Shown here: piece after piece, positions 23,492 through 31,595 of the stretch
Layout of the letters: each line of letters begins with the position of its first letter
Position numbering within the stretch: position 1 is the stretch's first letter
Source of the DNA: an uncultured Microbacterium sp.
GTDB taxonomy: Bacteria > Actinomycetota > Actinomycetes > Actinomycetales > Microbacteriaceae
Direction: 5' to 3'
Assembly: GCF_947489255.1 (NCBI RefSeq)
Contig: NZ_CANLCY010000006.1
Location: 1-49,279, forward strand
Length of the DNA: 49,279 bases
The notes under the pieces: generated by a model
Told to the model about the DNA's origin: nothing
The model's input: the letters and a program-made list of their open reading frames with translations, nothing else
Database searches by the model: none
Program-made: the position numbers and the translations under genes

Positions 23492-23985
23492 GCGTCGAAC
23501 CCCAGGCTGAGCTTGCGCAGCAGCGTCGCGAGTCGCTCGCGGTCGTTCTTGGCCAGGCTCTCCAGCAGGAGCGCCTCGGCGTCGACGAGGCGCGTGATGG
23601 CGGCATCCACCCGGACGCGGCCGTCTTCGGTCAAGGTCACCAGGATGCTCCGTCCGTCACCGGGGTCCGCCTCGCGCCGCACGAATCGGCGGGCGACGAG
23701 CCGGTCGATGCGATTGGTCATGGTGCCACTCGACACGAGCGTCTGCTGCAGAAGCTGCTTCGGACTCAGCTGGTACGGCTCGCCCGCGCGCCGCAGGGCC
23801 GAGAGCACGTCCCACTCCCACGACTCGATGTCGCTGCGCCGGAAGGCCTCCTTGCGGGCGATGTCGAGATGCCGAGAGAGCCGTGCGACGCGCGAGAGCA
23901 CCTCGAGGGGCGAGAAGTCGAGGTCGGGGCGCTGGCGCATCCACGCATCGACGATGCGGTCGACTTCGTCGCTGTCCCGGGTCAC
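23488..23985 (-). CDS. MarR-family transcriptional regulator
   Basis: A 165-residue winged-helix repressor. The recognition region LSPKQLLQQTLVSSGTMTNRIDRLVARRFVRREADPGDGRSILVTLTEDGRVRVD contains helix, wing (DPGDGRS) and the C-terminal dimer helix, all typical of MarR. The GTG start at 23985 is 6 nt from a CATAAT box on the minus strand, giving a leaderless mRNA. A near-perfect palindrome overlaps that box, so autoregulation is likely. The natural ligand is unknown. Confidence 0.9.
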   Translation of the reverse strand: MTRDSDEVDRIVDAWMRQRPDLDFSPLEVLSRVARLSRHLDIARKEAFRRSDIESWEWDVLSALRRAGEPYQLSPKQLLQQTLVSSGTMTNRIDRLVARRFVRREADPGDGRSILVTLTEDGRVRVDAAITRLVDAEALLLESLAKNDRERLATLLRKLSLGFDA

Positions 23986-23991
23986 GGTCTC

Positions 23992-24008
23992 ATTATGGCG
24001 TTCGTCAT
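23992..24008 (-). promoter_or_regulatory. marR promoter with overlapping palindromic operator candidate
   Basis: CATAAT (minus strand, 23997 to 23992) is 6 nt before the marR GTG. ATGGCG-TT-CGTCAT (23995-24008) is palindromic with one mismatched pair and overlaps the box, a good position for a MarR repressor site. Confidence 0.45.
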
Positions 24009-24067
24009 CCGGCGGGCCCTCGCGAGGGGTGGTGTCTGGCAGACTTGACCGGTGCCCGCGGGCACGG

Positions 24068-24139
24068 TCCGCCGTGGTGTAACGGCAGCACGACAGCCTT
24101 TGGAGCTGTTAGGTCCAGGTTCGAATCCTGGCGGCGGAG
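24068..24139 (+). tRNA. tRNA-Gln (anticodon TTG)
   Basis: Cloverleaf is complete: acceptor stem TCCGCCG (24068-24074) with CGGCGGA (24132-24138), anticodon stem ACAGC/GCTGT around the loop CTTTGGA, giving anticodon TTG, and T-stem CCAGG/CCTGG with the TTCGAAT loop. The discriminator is G. The 3' CCA is not encoded (next bases are CAT). The gene is 72 nt. A CAGACT box about 28 nt upstream may be its -10. Confidence 0.97.
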
Positions 24140-24140
24140 C

Positions 24141-25589
24141 ATGACATCACCGACCGAGTTGGCCATCGTCGTCCTCGCTGCGGGTCAGGGCACGCGCATG
24201 CGCTCCCGTCTCCCGAAGGTGCTGCATCCGGTGGGTGGTCGCCCCCTGGTGGGCCACGTGCTCGACACCGCGGCATCCCTCGATCCCGCGCGCATCGTCG
24301 TGGTCGTGCGCCACGAGCGCGAGCTCGTCGCCGAGACCGTGGCGGAACTGGCGCCGGGCGTCGTGATCGTCGATCAGGACGACGTTCCCGGCACCGGTCG
24401 CGCGGTCGAGACCGCCCTGGACGCGCTCGACGGCTTCGACGGCGATGTCCTGGTGCTCAGCGCCGACGTGCCGCTGCTGGAGACCGGCACGCTCACCGAA
24501 CTCCTCGCGACCCACCGCACCGGCGGGACGGCAGTGACCCTCCTCAGCGCGCGCGTCGACGAGCCCTTCGGCTACGGCCGCATCCTGCGCGACGAGTTCG
24601 ACGCCGTGCGCCGGATCGTGGAGCAGAAGGATGCCACGGCCGACGAGGCCGCGGTCGGCGAGATCAACGTGGGCGTCTACGTCTTCCGCGCAGCGCCCCT
24701 GCGCGAGCAGCTCGCGCTGGTGGGGACGGCGAACGCGCAGGGCGAGAAGTACCTCACCGACGTCATCGGACTCCTGCGCGACGCGCAGCTCGGCGTCGCG
24801 GCATCCGTCACCTCCGATGCGGCGGCCGCGCTCGGCGTGAACGATCGGGTGCAGCTGTCGGAGGCGGGCCGCACGCTCAACGCCCGCACGGTGCGCCGGT
24901 GGCAGCTCGAGGGCGTCACCGTCGTCGACCCGGCCACGACGTGGATCGACGTGACCGCGACCCTCGCTCCCGACGTGACGATCCTGCCCAACACGCACGT
25001 GCGCGGGGCGACGGTCATCGCCTCGGGGGCGACCATCGGCCCCGACACCAGCCTGCTCGACTGCGAGGTCGGCGAAGACGCCACCATCACCCGCACCGAC
25101 GGCACCCTCGCGGTCGTCGAGGCCGGGGCCACCGTCGGTCCCTTCGCGTACCTCCGTCCCAACGCGCGCGTGGGCGTCCGGGGCAAGGTCGGCACCTTCG
25201 TCGAGGTCAAGAACTCCTCGATCGGCGAGGGCAGCAAGGTCCCGCACCTGTCGTACATCGGCGACACCGAGATCGGCCGCGGCGTCAACCTCGGTGCGGG
25301 CACGATCACCGCGAACTACGACGACCTCGCCAAGCACCGCACCGTGATCGGCGACGAAGTGCACAGCGGGTCGCACAACGTCTTCGTGGCGCCGGTTACG
25401 ATTGGAGCCGGTGCCAAGACGGGTGCCGGTGCGGTGATCCGCAAGGACGTTCCGGCCGGTGCTCTGGCGCTCAGCGTGTCCCCCCAGCGCAACATCGAGG
25501 GGTGGGTCGAGAAGAACCGACCGGGCACCGCGGCGGCCGACGTGGCCGCGCGGGCTCGGGCTGAACAGGAAGCGGCCGATGGCTCGTAA
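24141..25589 (+). CDS. glmU: bifunctional UDP-GlcNAc pyrophosphorylase / glucosamine-1-phosphate N-acetyltransferase
   Basis: A 482-residue cytoplasmic enzyme making UDP-GlcNAc for peptidoglycan. The N-terminal uridyltransferase begins VVLAAGQGTRMRSRLPKVLHP (12-30 region), then DVPGTGRAVETAL and VLSADVPLLE. The C-terminal left-handed beta helix acetyltransferase includes GPFAYLRPNARVG, KVGTFVEVKNSSIGEGSKVPHLSYIGD and NLGAGTITANYD. ATG 24141 is just 1 nt after the last tRNA-Gln base, leaving no room for a ribosome binding site, so the coding mRNA probably arises by tRNA 3' processing or is read from the tRNA transcript. It overlaps prs by 11 nt. Confidence 0.96.
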   Translation: MTSPTELAIVVLAAGQGTRMRSRLPKVLHPVGGRPLVGHVLDTAASLDPARIVVVVRHERELVAETVAELAPGVVIVDQDDVPGTGRAVETALDALDGFDGDVLVLSADVPLLETGTLTELLATHRTGGTAVTLLSARVDEPFGYGRILRDEFDAVRRIVEQKDATADEAAVGEINVGVYVFRAAPLREQLALVGTANAQGEKYLTDVIGLLRDAQLGVAASVTSDAAAALGVNDRVQLSEAGRTLNARTVRRWQLEGVTVVDPATTWIDVTATLAPDVTILPNTHVRGATVIASGATIGPDTSLLDCEVGEDATITRTDGTLAVVEAGATVGPFAYLRPNARVGVRGKVGTFVEVKNSSIGEGSKVPHLSYIGDTEIGRGVNLGAGTITANYDDLAKHRTVIGDEVHSGSHNVFVAPVTIGAGAKTGAGAVIRKDVPAGALALSVSPQRNIEGWVEKNRPGTAAADVAARARAEQEAADGS

Positions 25590-26613
25590 GAAGAATCGTG
25601 TAGACCTCGACCGCGACAACGGCATCGCCCCCGGGCTCGTCGCCAAGACCAAGAAGCGACTCGTCGTCGCCTCCGGCCGGTCGCACCCCGAATTGGCGAA
25701 GCAGGTGGCCGAGCACCTCGGCACCGAGCTCGCCCCCACCGAGCACCGCACCTTCGCCTCGGGCGAGATCTACACCCGTTTCGAGGTGTCGATCCGTGGC
25801 TGCGACGTGTTCGTCGTGCAGTCGTTCGGGCCCCCGGTCAACGAGTGGCTCATGGAGCTGCTCATCATGCTCGACGCGCTCAAGCGCGCGTCGGCCAAGC
25901 GCATCACCGTCGTGGCGCCGTACTTCCCGTACTCGCGGCAAGACAAGAAGGGCCGCGGGCGCGAGCCGATCAGCGCCCGCCTGGTCGCCGACCTGCTCAA
26001 GACCGCGGGCGCCGACCGCATCATGAGCGTCGACCTGCACGCGGCGCAGATCCAGGGCTTCTTCGACGGCCCGGTCGACCACCTCTTCGCCAAGCCCGTG
26101 CTGCTCGAGCACTTCGAGCAGGGCCTCACCGGTGAAGACCGCGAGACCCTCACCGTCGTGTCGCCCGACATGGGCCGCGTGCGCGTCGCCGACACCTGGT
26201 CCGACAGCCTGGGCGCCCCCCTCGCGATCATCCACAAGCGTCGCGACCCGAAGGTCGCCAACCAGGTCTCGGTGCACGAGATCGTCGGTGACGTGAAGGG
26301 CCGCACCTGCCTCCTCGTCGACGACATGATCGACACCGGCGGCACCATCCAGAAGGCCGCGCAGGCCCTCAAGGCTTCCGGTGCGCGCAAGGTCATCGTG
26401 GCCGCGACCCACGCGATCTTCAGCGACCCCGCCACGGAACGGCTTCAGGATGCCGCGATCGACGAGGTCGTGGTCACCGACACCGTTCCGATGCCCGCCG
26501 AGCGGCGTTTCGACCGCCTCACGGTGCTGCCGATCGCTCCGCTGCTGGCCCGCGCCATTCACGAGGTCTTCGAGGACGGCTCGGTCACGAGCATGTTCGG
26601 CGGAGACGCGTAA
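25579..26613 (+). CDS. prs: ribose-phosphate pyrophosphokinase
   Basis: A 344-residue PRPP synthase producing PRPP from ribose-5-phosphate and ATP. Conserved: ASGEIYTRFEVSIRGCDVFVVQS, PYFPYSRQDKK (flexible/ATP region), SVDLHAAQIQGFFDGPVDHL and the PRPP loop CLLVDDMIDTGGTI. The N-terminal MARKKNRVDLDRDNGIAPGLVAK is about 25 residues longer than in most homologues and basic/polar. ATG 25579 is chosen because it overlaps the glmU 3' end by 11 nt and AACAGGAAGCGG precedes it; a start nearer the conserved RLVVASGRSHPELAK would need a non-ATG codon. A hairpin terminator follows. Confidence 0.95.
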   Translation: MARKKNRVDLDRDNGIAPGLVAKTKKRLVVASGRSHPELAKQVAEHLGTELAPTEHRTFASGEIYTRFEVSIRGCDVFVVQSFGPPVNEWLMELLIMLDALKRASAKRITVVAPYFPYSRQDKKGRGREPISARLVADLLKTAGADRIMSVDLHAAQIQGFFDGPVDHLFAKPVLLEHFEQGLTGEDRETLTVVSPDMGRVRVADTWSDSLGAPLAIIHKRRDPKVANQVSVHEIVGDVKGRTCLLVDDMIDTGGTIQKAAQALKASGARKVIVAATHAIFSDPATERLQDAAIDEVVVTDTVPMPAERRFDRLTVLPIAPLLARAIHEVFEDGSVTSMFGGDA

Positions 26614-26632
26614 GCGCCCGTCCCTTCACGAC

Positions 26633-26662
26633 GCAGCCGTCTCCCCGCCGGGAGGCGGCTGC
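26633..26662 (+). terminator. terminator hairpin after prs
   Basis: GCAGCCG (26633-26639) pairs with CGGCTGC (26656-26662), and after a mismatch CTCCC pairs with GGGAG around a CGCC loop. Confidence 0.7.
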
Positions 26663-26680
26663 GCCCGTCTCCCCCTGCGA

Positions 26681-26787
26681 GGGGGCTGAGCTTGCCGAAG
26701 CCACCGGTCCCTTCGACGGGCTCAGGGACCTCTGCACCGGGCGCGTGCTTCGGGTCGCGCGAGGTGGCTGAGCCTGTCGAAGCCACC
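26681..26787. repeat. dispersed palindromic repeats (modules A, B, A)
   Basis: A copy of module A at 26681-26706, module B GTCCCTTCGACGGGCTCAGG.. at 26707-26729, and another A (GGTGGCTGAGCC..GAAGCCACC) at 26763-26787. They are the same units as in the 81-bp array near 14.5 kb and at 45.04 kb, but not regularly spaced here. Confidence 0.8.
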
Positions 26788-26937
26788 GGCCCCGCGCCGG
26801 GCTCCGGGACCTCCCGGGCGATGCGCGCACCTCTCGCGCTCATAGCTCGCGCAAAGGTGTGAACCGGGGAGCGGTGAAGGTCGTGTCCCTACCGTGAGCA
26901 CGAACGCGCCGCGAGGCACGACCGAAGGAGGACCCTC

Positions 26938-27444
26938 TTGATCCGCACCACAGCCGTACCCCGTCCCGTCCGCATCGGCACCGCCCTGCTCGGCGTGGCC
27001 GGCATCGTGACCCTGGCCGGGTGCTCCGGCGGCACCACCGATGCCGCCGCGCCCGCCGAGTCCGCGGCCGCTCCCGCCGCCTCGTCGACGCCCAGCGCGA
27101 GCGCGGAGGCGAGCGCCGCAACCGGCAGCGGCTCCTCCTCGACGGGTACCTACACCGACGGCACCTACGAGGCCACGGGGCAGTACGCGACCCCCGAGAG
27201 CGTCGAGACGATCGACGTGACCCTCACGATCGCCGGCGACACCGTCACGGCCGTCGAGGTGACCGGTGACCCGCAGGCGGCGGAATCCAAGCGGTACCAG
27301 AGCGAGTTCATCGGCGGCATCCAGGACGAGGTCGTCGGCAAGAAGCTCGACGAGATCTCCGTGAGCAAGGTCGCGGGATCCTCGCTGACCAGTGGCGGCT
27401 TCAACAAGGCCGTCGACGCCATCAAGACCGAGGCGAAGGCCTGA
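26938..27444 (+). CDS. lipoprotein with covalent-FMN binding domain
   Basis: A 168-residue exported lipoprotein. Signal peptide and lipobox LAGC give Cys29; residues 30-72 are an Ala/Ser/Pro-rich tether. The domain from about 74 (DGTYEATGQYATPESVETIDVTLTIAGDTVTAVEVTG) to the C-terminus matches the FMN_bind family of RnfG/NqrC. The attachment motif reads VAGSSLTSGGF at 145-155; Ser149 takes the place of the Thr in the common SGAT motif, and Ser is an accepted acceptor in this type. TTG 26938 is the start, supported by GAAGGAGGA 5 nt upstream. It is followed directly by apbE and the reductase, which together define its electron-carrier role. Confidence 0.87.
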   Translation: MIRTTAVPRPVRIGTALLGVAGIVTLAGCSGGTTDAAAPAESAAAPAASSTPSASAEASAATGSGSSSTGTYTDGTYEATGQYATPESVETIDVTLTIAGDTVTAVEVTGDPQAAESKRYQSEFIGGIQDEVVGKKLDEISVSKVAGSSLTSGGFNKAVDAIKTEAKA

Positions 27445-27449
27445 CCGAC

Positions 27450-28328
27450 ATGAGCACTCCGACCGCGACGGGATCCACCTGGACCTTCGACGCGATCGGC
27501 ACGTCGTGGGCGATCGACTCGGCCGCACCCGTGCCGCCGATCGCCCGCGACGCGGTGGCCGCCGTGATCGAGCGGTTCGACCACGAGTGGTCCCGTTTCC
27601 GCGAGGATTCGGTGGTCACCGCCCTCGCGGAGGGGCGCACGGCATCCGTCGCCCTTCCCGATGACGCGGATGCCATGCTCTCGCTCTACGACGACCTCGA
27701 CGTCGCGACGGCCGGGGCGATCAACCCGCTGGTCGGCGACGCCCTCGCCCGCCTGGGTTACGACGCACGGCTGAGCCTGACGCCGGCGGGCGCGCCCGAA
27801 CCGGTCGCCACGTGGCGCGACCGCCTGTCGTGGTCGGACGGCGCGTTGAGGCTCGCATCTCCCGCCACGATCGACGTCGGCGCTCTCGGGAAGGGACGCC
27901 TCGTCGACCTGGTCGCCGACGTCCTCGCGGAGTACCTCGACGGCGATCTCATCGTCGACGCCTCGGGCGACCTCGCCGTGCGGGGCACGTCCGTGCGCGT
28001 CGGTCTCGAGCACCCCTACGACCCCACGCGCGCGATCGGCGTCGTCTCGGTACAGAACGCCGCCCTGTGCGCCTCGGCGATCAACCGCCGCGCCTGGGGC
28101 GACGGATTGCACCACGTCCTGGACGCGCGCACCGGCGCCCCGGTCCGCGCCTACGCGGCGACGTGGGCGCTCGCCGACACCGCGATGCGGGCCGACGCCC
28201 TGGCCACAGCCTTGTTCTTCGACGGCGGGCCCGAGCTCGCGGCATCCTGGGATGCAGCGTGGGTGCGCATGAGCACCGACGGACGCGTCGAGTGGTCACC
28301 CGGTTTCCCCGGCGAGATCTTCGCCTGA
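27450..28328 (+). CDS. apbE: FAD:protein FMN transferase
   Basis: A 292-residue ApbE-family enzyme that moves the FMN moiety of FAD to a Ser/Thr on target proteins. Family features: RFDHEWSRFREDSVV near the start, the central TIDVGALGKGRLVDLVADVL (flavin site), LIVDASGDLAVRG, HHVLDARTGAPVRAYAA (conserved His-Asp) and DTAMRADALATALFF near the end (metal-binding Asp/Thr region). No signal peptide is visible, so it may act in the cytoplasm or need another export route; many ApbE proteins are exported lipoproteins. The ATG is 6 nt from the stop of its likely substrate gene. Confidence 0.93.
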   Translation: MSTPTATGSTWTFDAIGTSWAIDSAAPVPPIARDAVAAVIERFDHEWSRFREDSVVTALAEGRTASVALPDDADAMLSLYDDLDVATAGAINPLVGDALARLGYDARLSLTPAGAPEPVATWRDRLSWSDGALRLASPATIDVGALGKGRLVDLVADVLAEYLDGDLIVDASGDLAVRGTSVRVGLEHPYDPTRAIGVVSVQNAALCASAINRRAWGDGLHHVLDARTGAPVRAYAATWALADTAMRADALATALFFDGGPELAASWDAAWVRMSTDGRVEWSPGFPGEIFA

Positions 28329-28359
28329 TCCTCTTCACCCCTCGGAAGGGACCCCTGTC

Positions 28360-29913
28360 ATGAGCACCACGCTCACCGCCGGCTCCACCCGCGTGCTCGG
28401 GCTGATCGGGCGCGTCTCGATGTACCGACTGATCCTGTCGTCGCTGGGGCTGCTCGCGCTCTTCTCGCTCGTGCTGTCGTTCGCCGGCCTCGTCGTTCCC
28501 GGTCCGCTCGAGCTCGTCGTCAGCGCCGTCGTGCTCGTCGCCGCGTGCGCCGTGACCGACGTCGTCGCGCAGAGCGTGCTCCGGGTGCCGCGTCGCCTCG
28601 AGTCCTCGCTCATCACGGCGGCGATCCTGCTGTTCGTGCTGCGGCCGAGCATCGAGCCGCTGGGCCTGGCCGGCCTCGCGTTGGCGGGCGTCGTGGCATC
28701 CGCGTCGAAGTACCTGCTCGCGTGGCGGGGGCGTCACATCTTCAACCCCGCCGCGACCGGCGCCACCGTCCTGACGATCGTGAGCATCTGGGCGCCCGAT
28801 CTCGGCTCGTCGGCCTGGTGGGTGGGGTCGCCGTGGCTCGCGGGTCCCGTGCTCGTGCTGGGCGTGCTCCTGCTGCTGCGCACCGACAAACTGCCGATCG
28901 TGGCGACGTTCTGGGTCGTGGCGATGGCCGTGGCCTTCGTGCGCACGACCGTCCAGTTCACCGCGGCGGGATTCCCGGTCGATGTGCCGACCGTGCTGCT
29001 GCAGGTGGCGTTCTCGTCTCCGTTCCTGTTCCTCGGCGCCTTCATGTTGTCGGAGCCGCTCACGCTGCCCCCGCGTCGGGCGCAGCAGTTCGCCGTGGCC
29101 GTTATCGTCGGGGCACTGGCCGGCTGGCCGCTTGCGGTGGGGGAGATCACCCTCGGTCAGGAGCGGGCGTTGCTCCTGGGCAACCTCGTGGCGTTCCTGT
29201 TCTGCCTCCGCGCGGCCGTGCGGTTGCGCGTCGAGCGGCGCCGCGAACTCACCCCCACCGTGCGCGAGCTCACGTTCCGCGCCGCCCGGCCGTTCTCGTT
29301 CGCGCCCGGCCAGTACCTCGAACTCGACGTGCCGCACCGTCGGCCCGACCGCCGCGGAACGCGCCGCGAGTTCTCGATCGCTTCGGCGCCCGAAGACCTG
29401 CCCGAGGTACGCATCGCCTTCAAGGATGGGTCGCAATCGTCGTACAAGCGCGCCCTCGCCGCGATCGAGCACGGCTCGACGCTTGCGGTGACCGGCGTCT
29501 GGGGCGACTTCGTGCTGCCCGCACGGCCGACGGCTCCCGTGCTCATGGTCGCCGCCGGTATCGGCGTGACGCCCTTCATCTCGCAGCTGCGGCACCTCGC
29601 CGCGACGGGTCAGCGCCGCGACGCTGTCCTCGTGTACGTCGTGTCGGAGGCGGCGGAGCTGGCGTTCCGCGACGACATCGCGGCCAGCGGCATCCCCGTC
29701 GTGGTCTTCTCGCGTGACGAGCCGTACGACCTTCCGGCGGGGTGGACGTGGGCGGGACCCGACCGCGTGGATGCCGAAGCGCTCCTGCGGGCGGTGCCCG
29801 ACCTCGCCTCGCGCGCGGCCTACGTCTCGGGCCCGCCGCGGCTCATCTCGGCGCTCGCACCGGCGCTGGCGAAGGCCAAGTCGCTCACGACCGACGCGTT
29901 CGCGGGGTACTGA
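28360..29913 (+). CDS. fusion of NqrB/RnfD-like membrane domain and FNR-type flavin/NAD(P)H reductase
   Basis: A 517-residue protein. Residues 1-290 hold about eight hydrophobic segments and contain GRHIFNPAATGATVLTIVSIW, the membrane motif of NqrB/RnfD proteins (NPAATGA). Residues 290-517 form a ferredoxin-reductase domain: FAPGQYLELDV and RREFSIAS (335-342) for FAD, MVAAGIGVTPFISQLR for NAD(P)H, then YVSGPPRLISALAPALAKAKSLTTDAFAGY at the end. So NAD(P)H would be oxidised inside and electrons passed across the membrane to the FMN lipoprotein two genes upstream. Starts 31 bp after apbE; the GAAGGGACCCC before the ATG supplies the ribosome binding site. Confidence 0.88.
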   Translation: MSTTLTAGSTRVLGLIGRVSMYRLILSSLGLLALFSLVLSFAGLVVPGPLELVVSAVVLVAACAVTDVVAQSVLRVPRRLESSLITAAILLFVLRPSIEPLGLAGLALAGVVASASKYLLAWRGRHIFNPAATGATVLTIVSIWAPDLGSSAWWVGSPWLAGPVLVLGVLLLLRTDKLPIVATFWVVAMAVAFVRTTVQFTAAGFPVDVPTVLLQVAFSSPFLFLGAFMLSEPLTLPPRRAQQFAVAVIVGALAGWPLAVGEITLGQERALLLGNLVAFLFCLRAAVRLRVERRRELTPTVRELTFRAARPFSFAPGQYLELDVPHRRPDRRGTRREFSIASAPEDLPEVRIAFKDGSQSSYKRALAAIEHGSTLAVTGVWGDFVLPARPTAPVLMVAAGIGVTPFISQLRHLAATGQRRDAVLVYVVSEAAELAFRDDIAASGIPVVVFSRDEPYDLPAGWTWAGPDRVDAEALLRAVPDLASRAAYVSGPPRLISALAPALAKAKSLTTDAFAGY

Positions 29914-29921
29914 CCAGCGGT

Positions 29922-29927
29922 TACAGT
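29922..29927 (+). promoter_or_regulatory. -10 box of the NUDIX gene (leaderless)
   Basis: TACAGT lies 6 nt before GTG 29934; TTCGCG 17 nt further upstream could be a poor -35. Confidence 0.5.
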
Positions 29928-29933
29928 GAGCCA

Positions 29934-30410
29934 GTGCCCACTCCGGACTTCGTTCTCGACCTGCGTCGACGCGTCGGCACCCTGCCGCTCCCGCTCGTCG
30001 GGGTGACCGCCGTCATCGTGCGCGGGACCGACGTGTTGCTGGGTCGGCGCAGCGACAACGGCCGGCTCACCCCGATCACGGGGATCGTCGATCCGGGCGA
30101 GGAGCCCGCCGACGCCGCCGCGCGCGAGGCCGCCGAGGAGGCGGGCGTCGAGATCGGCGTCGACCGTCTCGCGTGGGTGCACCAGATCCCGCGCGTGACC
30201 TACGCCAACGGAGACCGGGCCGACTACCTCGATCTCGTCTTCGCGTGCCGGTGGGTATCGGGGGAGCCCACGCCGGTCGACGGCGAGATGACCGACCTCG
30301 GCTGGCATCCGCTCTCGAAGATCGACGACGTGCTCGACGTCGAGATGGCGGCACGCGTCCGCGCGGGCCTCGCGCCGGGGTCGACGCGCTTCGAGCGTCG
30401 CGGGGTCTGA
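29934..30410 (+). CDS. NUDIX hydrolase
   Basis: A 158-residue NUDIX-fold pyrophosphohydrolase. The signature GX5EX7REUXEEXGU is complete: GIVDPGEEPADAAAREAAEEAGVEI. Substrate cannot be inferred; typical partners include nucleotide sugars, ADP-ribose, NADH and oxidised nucleotides. Length and the WHPLSKIDDVLDVEMAARVRAGL tail suit the single-domain class. GTG 29934 is 6 nt from TACAGT (leaderless). Its stop overlaps the S41 lipoprotein ATG as TGATG. Confidence 0.93.
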   Translation: MPTPDFVLDLRRRVGTLPLPLVGVTAVIVRGTDVLLGRRSDNGRLTPITGIVDPGEEPADAAAREAAEEAGVEIGVDRLAWVHQIPRVTYANGDRADYLDLVFACRWVSGEPTPVDGEMTDLGWHPLSKIDDVLDVEMAARVRAGLAPGSTRFERRGV

Positions 30411-31375
30411 TGTCCCGCCTGCGCGCCGTGGCCGCTGTCGCGCTCCTGGGTGTGCTCCTGCTGCCGGGGTGCACGGCGGCGAAGGACGACGTGGCCGCCT
30501 ACGTCGACCGCGCCGTCGCCGAAATGCGCGACGGCATCCATGCCGACACCCCCGAGTTCCAGGATGCCGTGAACGCAGCGGAGCGCGAGCTGAGGGCCCG
30601 GGAGACGATCAGCGACACGCACGCGGGCCTTCGTGAGCTCGCGGTGGCGGCGGGCGGGATCCATTCGTTCTTCCTCACTCCCGCCGAGGCGATCGCGGGG
30701 CGGTCTGTGGATCGACCGGGGGCGACGTTCCCGGTCCCGTCGGTGTCGACGTTCGAAGGAATCTCGAGCGTCACGCTGCCGTCATTCAACGGGCAGTCCG
30801 CCGAGGCCGAGGAGCAGTATCGATCCGCCGGACTCACGGCGATGAAGCGGGCGGCCGCCGCCACCACGTGCGGGTGGATCGTCGACCTGCGCACGAATGG
30901 CGGGGGCAACGCCTGGCCCATGCTCGCCGTCGCGGCACCGCTCCTCGACGATGGCGACGTGGTGGGTCTGCGTTCGCGCGAGGGCGAGGTGGCCTGGGCG
31001 CGCGTGGAGAACGGCGGTGTCGTGTCGACCCCCGGAGGGCCGGGCACCGAGACGCCGGGCGGGTTCTCGATCGAGACTCCCGTGGCGCTTCTCACGTCGA
31101 CGACCACTGCGAGCGCCGCCGAGATCGTGGCAATCGCTTTCGCGGGTCAGGCCCGTACCGTGCGGGTCGGTGCTCCCACCGCCGGATTGACCACCGGTAA
31201 TGAGGTCCGCGAGCTGAGTGACGGGGCGTGGCTCGTGCTCACCACCAGCTACGACGTCGACCGCACGGGCCGCGTGTACGCCGGTCCCCTCGAGCCCGAC
31301 GTCCTCGCCCCGCCGGGCAGCGTCCCGAGCGACCTCGAACGCGCGCGCCACGAACTCCGCACGCGCTGCTCCTGA
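30410..31375 (+). CDS. S41-family peptidase lipoprotein (tail-specific protease-like)
   Basis: A 321-residue lipoprotein: signal peptide with lipobox LPGC (Cys21). The core has the S41 features CGWIVDLRTNGGGN, PVALLTSTTTASAAEIVAIAF (nucleophile Ser in TTASAAE) and RVGAPTAGLTTGNEV. In CtpA/Tsp the catalytic Lys sits in the last motif (TFGKG); here it is Leu. The segment GGIHSFF resembles the His-containing block of the tricorn-like S41 subgroup, so a Ser-His type mechanism is possible. No PDZ domain is visible. ATG overlaps the NUDIX stop. Confidence 0.82.
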   Translation: MSRLRAVAAVALLGVLLLPGCTAAKDDVAAYVDRAVAEMRDGIHADTPEFQDAVNAAERELRARETISDTHAGLRELAVAAGGIHSFFLTPAEAIAGRSVDRPGATFPVPSVSTFEGISSVTLPSFNGQSAEAEEQYRSAGLTAMKRAAAATTCGWIVDLRTNGGGNAWPMLAVAAPLLDDGDVVGLRSREGEVAWARVENGGVVSTPGGPGTETPGGFSIETPVALLTSTTTASAAEIVAIAFAGQARTVRVGAPTAGLTTGNEVRELSDGAWLVLTTSYDVDRTGRVYAGPLEPDVLAPPGSVPSDLERARHELRTRCS

Positions 31376-31379
31376 CGCG

Positions 31380-31440
31380 TCACACCGAACCGGCGACCTT
31401 CGCGGGCAGGCGCACCTCGAACGTCGTCGCCGGGAGCGAT
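31380..31440 (-). pseudogene. remnant 3' end of a histidine-kinase gene
   Basis: Read on the minus strand, this piece encodes ATTFEVRLPAKVAGSV followed by a stop, versus DTTFEVRLPAKPADPV at the end of the intact kinase at 32692. The two 57-nt stretches differ by about four substitutions and one 3-nt indel, with 29 bases identical in a row. It lies 4 nt after the S41 stop. So the kinase gene once ended next to the S41 gene, and the sequence between (about 1.25 kb with the orphan gene) was inserted or brought in by recombination. Confidence 0.75.
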
Positions 31441-31595
31441 TCGGATGCGAGGGGACGCGGACGAGAAAAGATGACCAGGGGTGCACTCGTCGTCAGCAGC
31501 TCCGGGGTCGCGTCAGCCGTCCTCGCGGTGGCCTATGACCGGGCCGTGAGGCGGCTCGTCAGCGGTCCTGTTCTCAGAGGCGTCGGCGTCGCCGA

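Larger units (their letters stand above)
26614..26937. other. 324-bp gap with terminator, dispersed repeats and promoter
   Basis: Contains the prs terminator (26633-26662), two A-type repeats and a B-type repeat (26681-26787), and upstream of the lipoprotein a TACCGT box (26890-26895) followed by GAAGGAGGA. No coding sequence is supported. Confidence 0.65.
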
